NCBI GenBank assembly: GCA_016223145.1
Contig: JACRPN010000022.1
Coordinates: 1 to 64,000, forward strand
Length of the DNA: 64,000 nucleotides
Reading direction: 5' to 3'
Origin: Armatimonadota bacterium
GTDB taxonomy: Bacteria > Armatimonadota > Fimbriimonadia > Fimbriimonadales > Fimbriimonadaceae
Position 1 is the stretch's first letter; each line of letters begins with the position of its first letter. The translations under genes and the position numbers were made by a program. Under the pieces are notes generated by a model. That model made no database searches. It was not told where the DNA came from and was given only the letters and a program-made list of their open reading frames with translations. Positions 58,193 through 64,000 of the stretch are shown piece after piece.

Positions 58193-59694
58193 TGCGGCCG
58201 ATCCTCGCCGGCATCGAGACGGAGTACGGGCTCGAAGTCGAAGGCCAAGGGGCCGAGGATCAGATCGAAAACGCGAAAGCGCTTGTCCGGAGTTTTCCGG
58301 GCAAGCGCTTTTCTGGTTGGGACTACACCTATGAGAGCCCACGGGCCGATCTGCGCGGCTTCCAGGTTGGGCAACTGGCCATCGATCCTCAGGACGCGGC
58401 ATTCGACGTCGGCAAGGACCATGGACCCTCGGCCGACGTCAGGGCGGACCAGGTGCTGCCGAACGGCGCGCGCTTTTATAACGACCATGGCCACCCGGAA
58501 TGGTCTTCGCCCGAGTGCTGGACGCTCAAAGAGCTGGTTCTTCAGGACCTTGCCGGGGAGCAGGCTGCCATCCAAGCGGCCCGCGCCTACGGCGAAGCCA
58601 GTGGGCGAGAAGTACGGCTCTACAAGAACAACACCGACTTCCACGGCGCCTCGTTCGGCTGCCACGAGAGCTACCTCGTGCCGCGCAGGCACCGGTTCGA
58701 GGACCTCTATGCGGCGGTGATGCCGGTGCTGCTCGCCAGGACCCTGCTGTGCGGGGCTGGAAAGGTGGGATCAGAATCCGGGGGCAAGTGCGACTTCCAG
58801 CTCAGCCAGCGCGCCGACTTCATGTCGGTGGACGCGAGCGTGGACACCCTCTTCTGCCGCCCGGTCTTCAACACGCGCGACGAGCCCCACGCCGACGCCG
58901 CCCAGTGGCAGCGGCTGCATGTGATCTCGGGCGATGCCAACATGATGCCGACTTGCACGGCTCGAAAGGTCTGCCTGGTCAAGCTGGCCCTCTGGCTCTT
59001 GGACCTGGGCGAAGCGCCGCAATGGAAGATCAGGAACCCCGCTCGGGCGTTCCAAGAGGTCAGCCGTGACCTCACAGGTGCATGTCGTATTGAGCTCGAA
59101 GGCGGCAGTTGGACCACGGCCATAGAGATTCTGGAGAGCCTCTTCGCTGCGTTCGAGCGGTTCTATTTGGTGGGACACGACGCGAGGACAGTCTGGTCAG
59201 AAGAAGCAGCCCCTATCGTCTCCGAATCGAGAAAACTTCTCGACGCCCTTCAGAGCGATCAGACACAGCTTGTGCGATCCGTCGATTGGGCCGCGAAGAA
59301 GGCGATGCTGGAGGAGTACATGGAGGTCGAGCGTCTGACCTGGAAATCCAGGGACCTTCGCGCCTACGATCTGGCCTATCACCTTCTCGACTCCGACGAG
59401 GGGCTCTATTTCGCCTTGTTGCAGATGGGCCGCGTGGACCCAAGGCCGAGCCACGAGTCGGTGTTGGAACGGCTGGAGCGCTGCCACGAACCCTCGCGCG
59501 CCTTTGTGCGCGGCCAGGCCGTGACGGCGTTTCCAGAAGAACTAAGGGGCATCTCCTGGGGGGCCTTGAGCTTCGAGATGCAAGACGGCAGCCGCGAGGC
59601 GGTGACACTTTCGCCGGGACGGAGCTATTCTTGGGACCTGAAGGACTGCAGCGACGTAAAGAGCTTTATCGACGCTCTGAAGGAACAGCCATGA
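58192..59694 (+). CDS. dop: Pup/UBact deamidase and depupylase Dop
   Basis: A 500-residue enzyme of the glutamine-synthetase-like fold. In the family, Dop converts the C-terminal Gln of Pup to Glu and removes Pup from targets. Motifs: IETEYGLEVEG (metal-binding Glu near residue 9), WDYTYESPRADLRG with the essential Asp, LPNGARFYNDHGHPEWSSPEC, YKNNTDFHGASFGCHESYLVP, and FNTRDEPHADAAQWQRLHVISGDAN (family core, split here). Residues about 61-84 between DLRG and LPNGAR form the loop that distinguishes Dop from the ligase PafA. The start overlaps the lipoprotein stop; the end overlaps pup (ATGA). Confidence 0.93.
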   Translation: MRPILAGIETEYGLEVEGQGAEDQIENAKALVRSFPGKRFSGWDYTYESPRADLRGFQVGQLAIDPQDAAFDVGKDHGPSADVRADQVLPNGARFYNDHGHPEWSSPECWTLKELVLQDLAGEQAAIQAARAYGEASGREVRLYKNNTDFHGASFGCHESYLVPRRHRFEDLYAAVMPVLLARTLLCGAGKVGSESGGKCDFQLSQRADFMSVDASVDTLFCRPVFNTRDEPHADAAQWQRLHVISGDANMMPTCTARKVCLVKLALWLLDLGEAPQWKIRNPARAFQEVSRDLTGACRIELEGGSWTTAIEILESLFAAFERFYLVGHDARTVWSEEAAPIVSESRKLLDALQSDQTQLVRSVDWAAKKAMLEEYMEVERLTWKSRDLRAYDLAYHLLDSDEGLYFALLQMGRVDPRPSHESVLERLERCHEPSRAFVRGQAVTAFPEELRGISWGALSFEMQDGSREAVTLSPGRSYSWDLKDCSDVKSFIDALKEQP

Positions 59695-59879
59695 TCATCC
59701 GATCCGACGACAGACTCCGAAGGGAAGTGGTGCCACAGCCCGGCCCCAAACACGGGGACGATTCGGGCCCGAGCAAGCCCGATGTCCGCAAACCGGGCGG
59801 CGAGAACGAGCTGCTGAAGCGCATGAAGCGGGTTGATCCGGACCGCGCCAAGAAGTACCGCCAAAGGTCGGGACAATGA
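59691..59879 (+). CDS. pup: Prokaryotic ubiquitin-like protein, UBact type
   Basis: A 62-residue, highly polar protein: N-terminal disordered part rich in Arg, Asp, Pro and Gly (PQPGPKHGDDSGPSKPD), then the conserved end GENELLKRMKRVDPDRAKKY followed by RQRSGQ. The end is Gly-Gln without the Gly-Gly-Glu/Gln of actinobacterial Pup, and matches the UBact form described in several diderm phyla. The C-terminal Gln would need deamidation by Dop before ligation. AAGGA lies seven bases before the ATG. It overlaps dop by 4 and prcB by 4 bases. Confidence 0.92.
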   Translation: MIIRSDDRLRREVVPQPGPKHGDDSGPSKPDVRKPGGENELLKRMKRVDPDRAKKYRQRSGQ

Positions 59880-60631
59880 ACGCTCGCCCTTCCAGTTTTG
59901 CCGAGCTTGTGGGGTTTCCTGCCGGCACTTCCGCTGTGGGCGAGGGGGTCCAAGATACTCACGCCACGACGGTGCTTGCCCTCCGCTTCGACCAAGGGGT
60001 TGTGATGCTCGCCGACAGGAGAGCGACGGCAGGGAACTTGGTGATGTTCGACAACGCCGAGAAAATCCTCTCGCTCGACGACTCGACGCTCATTGCGATC
60101 AGCGGATCGTTCGCGCGGTCCGTCGAGATCGGCAGGTTCCTGAAGCACTCACTGAAGTACTACCGGCGTGTGACGCTTGGCGAACTCTCGTTGCAGGGCA
60201 AGCTGCAGGAGATTTCGAGGTCTCTGGTTTCCAATCTTGAAATGGCGATGTCCGGCATCGGGCTATTCCTGCCGATCGTCGCCGCTTACGACGCCTCGGC
60301 CGATAGCTTCGGCCTCTATTTCTTCGATGGCATGGGCGCCCGGTTTGAAAACCACGAATATGCCTGCGCGGGTTCGGGGTCTGAGCGGATTCGCGGCGTG
60401 TTCGAGTATCTCTCACGCGCCAAGGGCCCATGGGACTCGCGGCCCCTCGCCGACGTGCTTAAGGACGGCATGACGATGCTCGACATCGCAGCCGATCTCG
60501 ACTCGGCTACGGGCGGATTCTCAAAAATCCTTCCTGCCGTCAAGGTGCTGGATCGAACGGGGACCTCGCAGCCGTCGGAAGAGGAGATCCGGGCCCTCGC
60601 CGAGTCGGTGCTTTCTGGGCAGAAGGGATAG
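59876..60631 (+). CDS. prcB: Proteasome subunit beta
   Basis: A 251-residue precursor with a 30-residue propeptide; autocleavage before Thr31 (THA-TTVLAL) exposes the catalytic Thr. Supporting residues align with the 20S pattern: Asp47 (Asp17) in VVMLADRRATAGN and Lys63 (Lys33) in FDNAEKIL. AGSGSERIRG and LDSATGG complete the active site. With an alpha ring it would form the proteolytic core. No prcA follows: the gene ends 6 bases before the convergent ftsY. The start overlaps pup (ATGA). Confidence 0.94.
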   Translation: MNARPSSFAELVGFPAGTSAVGEGVQDTHATTVLALRFDQGVVMLADRRATAGNLVMFDNAEKILSLDDSTLIAISGSFARSVEIGRFLKHSLKYYRRVTLGELSLQGKLQEISRSLVSNLEMAMSGIGLFLPIVAAYDASADSFGLYFFDGMGARFENHEYACAGSGSERIRGVFEYLSRAKGPWDSRPLADVLKDGMTMLDIAADLDSATGGFSKILPAVKVLDRTGTSQPSEEEIRALAESVLSGQKG

Positions 60632-60637
60632 TAGGGC

Positions 60638-61507
60638 CTACTCGAAAAGCTGCGCCGCGAACTGGTCCGGTTTGAAGTCCCTCAGATCTTCGGCTTTCTC
60701 TCCCACTCCGATCAGCTTGATGGGCACTCTGAACCGCTCGTAGACTCCGATGAGCGCCCCGCCGCGAGCGGTTCCGTCGAGCTTGGTGAGGACCAGACCC
60801 GTGACCCCAGCGTGCTTGATGAACTCCTCCGCCTGGCGGATGGCATTCTGGCCGGTATTCGCGTCGAGCACGAGAAGCGTCTCGTCAGGCTTGCGTCCAA
60901 GCGCCTTCTCGGTGACGCGGGCGATCTTCTGGACCTCCGACATCAGGTTGGTCTTGCTGTGCTGGCGGCCGGCTGTGTCGGCGAGCACAAAGTCCACATT
61001 GCGGCTCTTTGCGGCGTTCACGGCGTCAAAAACGACCGCACCGGAATCGGCGCCCGGCTGGCTGCGCACAATCTCGACGCCGACCTTGTCGGCCCAGATC
61101 TCAAGCTGATCGATGGCTGCTGCTCGGAACGTGTCGCCCGCTGCGAGCAGAACGGAAAAGCCCTTCTTTCTCAGCACCTGCGCGAGCTTTCCGATCGTGG
61201 TGGTCTTGCCGACCCCGTTCACACCCACGAAGAGGTAGACCGTGGGCCCTTCGTCGGCGACGATCAAGCCCCGCTCCTCCTGACGAAAGCGATCGGCGAT
61301 GGCTTTTTGGAGGCGAGCTTTCATCGCGTGGGGGTCGGTGATTTTCTCCTCGCGCACGAACCGTCGCAGCTCCTCCAAAATCGACCGGGCGGTGCCGATG
61401 TGCGTGTCGGCCTGTAGCAGCGCCTCCTCAAGCTCCTCATAGAGCTGGTCGTCGATGACGCCCCGGCCAAACAGCCGGTCGACTTTCTGCATGAAGGACT
61501 TGAACAT
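60638..61507 (-). CDS. ftsY: Signal recognition particle receptor FtsY
   Basis: A 289-residue SRP GTPase: short N domain without the acidic A domain, then G1 VGVNGVGKTTTIGKL (about 94-108), DTFRAAAIDQL, DTAGRQH, TKLDGTARGG and the closing block GVGEKAEDLRDF. It receives ribosome-SRP complexes at the inner membrane. It is convergent with prcB and divergent from tgt. Confidence 0.95.
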   Translation of the reverse strand: MFKSFMQKVDRLFGRGVIDDQLYEELEEALLQADTHIGTARSILEELRRFVREEKITDPHAMKARLQKAIADRFRQEERGLIVADEGPTVYLFVGVNGVGKTTTIGKLAQVLRKKGFSVLLAAGDTFRAAAIDQLEIWADKVGVEIVRSQPGADSGAVVFDAVNAAKSRNVDFVLADTAGRQHSKTNLMSEVQKIARVTEKALGRKPDETLLVLDANTGQNAIRQAEEFIKHAGVTGLVLTKLDGTARGGALIGVYERFRVPIKLIGVGEKAEDLRDFKPDQFAAQLFE

Positions 61508-61727
61508 GGGATAGGAGAGGGTGAATGGTGGAGCGAGAACGGTGGTTGGTGAACCGTGGAACAGGGGTCACGTGCGTGGCTCAGGCCACCCAGATTGTCG
61601 ACTGACTGTCATTGTGAAGCCTGGGGTTCCGAGAATGCAGGACACTACGCTCTTGACATGAACCATCTGCTGCTCACAGCGTTCCCGTGGCACCGAACAC
61701 CGAACACCTCCCAACACGGTCCACAAT

Positions 61728-62903
61728 ATGCCCGTGGCCGCGCTTCGCTTCGAACTCGTCTCCCAATGTCCGCATACGGGTGCGCGGCGGGGAAGGCTGC
61801 ACACCGCCCACGGGGTCATCGAGACCCCCGCCTTCATGCCCGTAGGCACCCAGGGGTCGGTGAAGACGGTCGGCAGTGATGACCTCGAGGCGCTCGGTTT
61901 TGGGCTGGTTCTCTCCAACACCTATCACCTCGGGCTCCGGCCCGGCGCGGATCTGGTGCAGCAGTTTGGCGGCCTCCACAAGTTCATGAGCTGGCCCGGA
62001 GCGATCCTCACGGATTCCGGGGGCTATCAGGTGATGAGCCTGTCGCAGATGCGCCAGATCGGCGAGGAGGGTGTTCGGTTCAAATCGCACCTCGACGGCT
62101 CGGAGATGTTCCTGTCGCCGGAGCGGTCGATCGAGATCCAGATGCAGCTTGGCGTGGACATCATGATGGCGCTGGATGTTTGCCCGCCGTACCCTTGCTC
62201 GCGCGAGGAGGCGGCCGAAGCGATGGAGCGCACGCACCGGTGGGCGTCGAGGAACCTGGGGGCTAGGGACAAAGGGACGGAGGCACGAGGGGACGGGAGA
62301 ACGGAGGGTGGGTCCCTCTATCCCTTCGTCCCTCCGTCCCTTTGTCCGGCACTTTTCGGCATCGTACAGGGGGGCGTCCACGAGGACCTGCGCAGGGAAT
62401 CGGCGCAGTTCATTTCGAGCTTGCCGTTCGATGGCGTGGCGATCGGGGGCGTCAGTGTGGGCGAACCCACCGAAATGCAGCGGCCGGTGGTGGAGTTCAC
62501 CGCGCCGCTCCTGCCCGCGGAGAAGCCAAGGTATCTGATGGGGGTCGGCCACCCACAGGACATTCTGCACGCGGTCGCTTGCGGCGTTGACCTCTTCGAC
62601 TGCGTACTCCCCACGCGGATGGCACGGCACCACTCGCTCTACACCCTTCAAGGGCGTGTGAACGCGCTCAACGCCAAGTGGGCCGACCACGACGGGCCGT
62701 TCGACGCGGCAAGCGTGTTTCCAGCAACCGAGCGGTATTCGGCGGCGTACCTGCGGCACCTGTTCAAGGCCGGCGAGCCGTTGGGGCCACGCCTGGCAAC
62801 CCTTCACAATCTGGCGTTCTATGCTCGCTTGATGGAGGATATCCGCTTGGCGATTGAGTCGGGGGGATGGGACGCTCTGAGGTTGAAGTACTCCGAAGCG
62901 TAG
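61728..62903 (+). CDS. tgt: tRNA-guanine transglycosylase, unusual form
   Basis: A 391-residue enzyme of the Tgt family, which exchanges G34 for preQ1 in tRNAs. Retained: TDSGGYQVMSLSQ (base-binding Asp; family usually has GGFQVFSL), LFGIVQGG, GGVSVGEP, and nucleophile Asp in DLFDCVLPTRMAR. Two oddities. First, about 28 residues (about 179-207, with RDKGTEARGDG and SLYPFVPPSLC) are inserted before LFGIVQGG by an inverted repeat. Second, the zinc site C-x-C-x-x-C seen before YLRHLFKAGE is absent: the aligned stretch is DAASVFPATERYSAAYLRH, with no Cys. It may be a divergent but active Tgt or a paralogue. Confidence 0.82.
   Translation: MPVAALRFELVSQCPHTGARRGRLHTAHGVIETPAFMPVGTQGSVKTVGSDDLEALGFGLVLSNTYHLGLRPGADLVQQFGGLHKFMSWPGAILTDSGGYQVMSLSQMRQIGEEGVRFKSHLDGSEMFLSPERSIEIQMQLGVDIMMALDVCPPYPCSREEAAEAMERTHRWASRNLGARDKGTEARGDGRTEGGSLYPFVPPSLCPALFGIVQGGVHEDLRRESAQFISSLPFDGVAIGGVSVGEPTEMQRPVVEFTAPLLPAEKPRYLMGVGHPQDILHAVACGVDLFDCVLPTRMARHHSLYTLQGRVNALNAKWADHDGPFDAASVFPATERYSAAYLRHLFKAGEPLGPRLATLHNLAFYARLMEDIRLAIESGGWDALRLKYSEA
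62267..62347 (+). repeat. In-frame inverted repeat inside tgt
   Basis: The left arm 62267-62293 (GGACAAAGGGACGGAGG then CACGAGGGGA) and the right arm 62321-62347 pair at 25 of 27 positions. It has the appearance of a small palindromic element, encodes about 27 residues, keeps the frame, and falls in a surface loop position of a conserved enzyme. Confidence 0.85.
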
Positions 62904-62920
62904 AAAGCACCACAACCCCG

Positions 62921-63343
62921 TCAGTTCTTGACCAAATCGAACTTCCAAACGTCGCCGAAGCGGTCGGGGACCTCGGCGTGGAGCCGCGTCCCCGAGACCA
63001 CTTCGAACTTCGCAGCCGCCGTCCAAGAGGCGCTCTCCGAGGTGCACTCCAGGTTCACCAAGATCGAGCCACCCCTCAGGTCTCCCTCGCCCGTGACCGA
63101 GCACTCCAGCAAAGCTGTACCCAACGTTCCGCGCACCTCCAGCTTGCCATCGGAGGAAGACTCGACGGTGATGCTTGCAGAACGAACCGGATTGTTCGCG
63201 GTCGGGGCATCCTCAAAGCTCCATGTTCCCAGGAAGGCCGCAGGTTCGATGGCTTTCCCAGAGGCAGCGTCTGGCCCGCTGCTGCCGCAGCCGACTGCCA
63301 GGACCAGGAACAGAAGCACCAGCGCCTTCACGGGAGCCATCAT
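62921..63343 (-). CDS. Small lipoprotein of unknown function
   Basis: A 140-residue protein. Two adjacent ATGs (63343 and 63340) precede the leader APVKALVLLFLVLAVGC, then GSSGPDAASGK. The mature domain is about 105 residues, beta-rich (LGTWSFEDAPTANNP, KLEVRGTLGTALLECSV, FEVVSGTRLHAEVPDRFGD), lipocalin-like in length only. TATACT lies about 7 bases upstream of the first ATG on the minus strand, so the message may be almost leaderless. It is divergent from the GH57 gene. No family recognised. Confidence 0.7.
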   Translation of the reverse strand: MMAPVKALVLLFLVLAVGCGSSGPDAASGKAIEPAAFLGTWSFEDAPTANNPVRSASITVESSSDGKLEVRGTLGTALLECSVTGEGDLRGGSILVNLECTSESASWTAAAKFEVVSGTRLHAEVPDRFGDVWKFDLVKN

Positions 63344-63393
63344 GCCTGCAGTATACGGTCCCTCGGGCTGCCCACCTGCCACAATGAACCCAG

Positions 63394-64000
63394 ATGTCTC
63401 TCGGACGCGTGCTGCTTTGCCTTCACTCCCACATGCCCTATGTGCTCTCGCATGGCAAGTCGCCACACGGCACCGATTGGCTCATGGAGTCCGCCGCCGA
63501 GTGCTATTTGCCCATCTTGCGCGCGCTCAAGCGGCTGCACAACGAGGGAATCCGGCCCCGCTGGACCATCAACATGACCCCGATCCTCGCCGAGCAGCTC
63601 GCCGACCCGAGCTTTGCCGATGAGTTCGAGGGCTACTGCCAATCCAAGATTGACTTCGCGATCGAGGATCAGCGCCGGTTCGAGCTTGAGGGCCCGCTGT
63701 GGATGCTGGGGTTGGCGGCGATGTGGCAACGCTTCTATACGCGCGAGCTCGTCGAGTTCAAGCACGAATGGAACAGAAACATCATCGAGGCGTTCAAGTA
63801 CTTCCAGGATGAGGGCTGCATCGAGGTCATCACGTGTTGCGCGACGCACGGCTATTTGCCCCTCCTAAGCACCGAGGAGTCCGTCCATGCCCAGGTCAAG
63901 CTGGGAGTCGACAACTACAAGAAGCACTTTGGCAAGCAGCCGAGGGGCATCTGGCTCCCCGAATGCGCGTACCGGCCTGGGTACGACTGGAAGTCGCCGG
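63394..64000 (+). CDS. GH57 family enzyme (branching-enzyme type), partial
   Basis: Open to the window edge; 202 codons visible. The N-terminus MSLGRVLLCLHSHMPYVLSH is the GH57 opening (H-x-H-x-P). Further blocks: WTINMTPILAEQLADPSF, EVITCCATHGYLPLL and GIWLPECAYRPGY, the last being a conserved GH57 region. This form matches 1,4-alpha-glucan branching enzymes or related DUF1957 proteins, involved in glycogen-type polymer synthesis. The catalytic Glu region lies beyond the window. Confidence 0.85.
   Translation, partial: MSLGRVLLCLHSHMPYVLSHGKSPHGTDWLMESAAECYLPILRALKRLHNEGIRPRWTINMTPILAEQLADPSFADEFEGYCQSKIDFAIEDQRRFELEGPLWMLGLAAMWQRFYTRELVEFKHEWNRNIIEAFKYFQDEGCIEVITCCATHGYLPLLSTEESVHAQVKLGVDNYKKHFGKQPRGIWLPECAYRPGYDWKSP

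Noticed and set aside
60632-60637. A hidden prcA after prcB
   Set aside because: Only 6 bases separate prcB from the convergent ftsY; no alpha-subunit motif occurs in any frame of the neighbourhood.

Overview
The window reads as a chromosomal segment of a high-GC, diderm, free-living bacterium, most probably an Armatimonadota of the Fimbriimonadia type. Pointers are the pseudopilins with the [10 protein letters not shown] motif beside sugar genes, PEP-CTERM tails, an LPS-transport-like protein plus an outer-membrane barrel, a DUF5693/CsaB pair, and a UBact-type (Pup-like) proteasome operon. This placement is inference from gene content only. No rRNA, tRNA, CRISPR array or transposase was seen.

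Layout. 1-4.0 kb: a truncated small ORF, a secreted sialate O-acetylesterase-like enzyme, a PEP-CTERM protein and a TlpA-like thioredoxin. 4.2-12.3 kb: a tightly coupled operon lacI - GH13 - pseudopilin - 106-aa lipoprotein - GH13 - GH53, preceded by a large dyad operator. 12.6-17.1 kb: M28 peptidase with PEP-CTERM tail, an oxidoreductase remnant, ankyrin lipoprotein, PD40 protein and PhyH dioxygenase. 17.4-30.5 kb: a long minus-strand envelope region (rhomboid, DUF5693, csaB, outer-membrane barrel, surface lipoproteins, LptC/OstA-like protein). 30.5-39.9 kb: a second sugar locus (GH94 phosphorylase, 106-aa lipoprotein, lacI, pseudopilin, glycoamylase-like GH, GH2) with two CTGAA-nCGT-TTCAG operators. 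40.0-45.9 kb: formate module (fhs, fdhA, NuoEF-like fdhB). 46-53.4 kb: MFS transporter, mutS, Ser/Thr kinase and CAP-domain protein. 53.6-54.1 kb: no convincing gene, but a dense series of tetraloop-capped hairpins that looks like a roughly 0.5-kb structured RNA. 54.2-56.7 kb: fabH, plsX and yceD. 56.8-60.6 kb: poly-Gly lipoprotein - dop - pup/UBact - prcB, all overlapping. 60.6-64 kb: ftsY, an unusual tgt, a small lipoprotein and the start of a GH57 enzyme.

Themes. Two independent sugar loci share the same unusual set (LacI repressor, type II/IV pseudopilin, 106-residue lipoprotein with a Gly/Pro tail, glycosidases), suggesting a recurrent surface system for polysaccharide use. The proteasome operon lacks prcA, the ligase pafA and the ATPase within the window. 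The genome also carries many short low-complexity arrays arranged as inverted pairs; several lie in frame inside conserved enzymes (tgt, GH53 twice, a GH13), where they encode extra loops.
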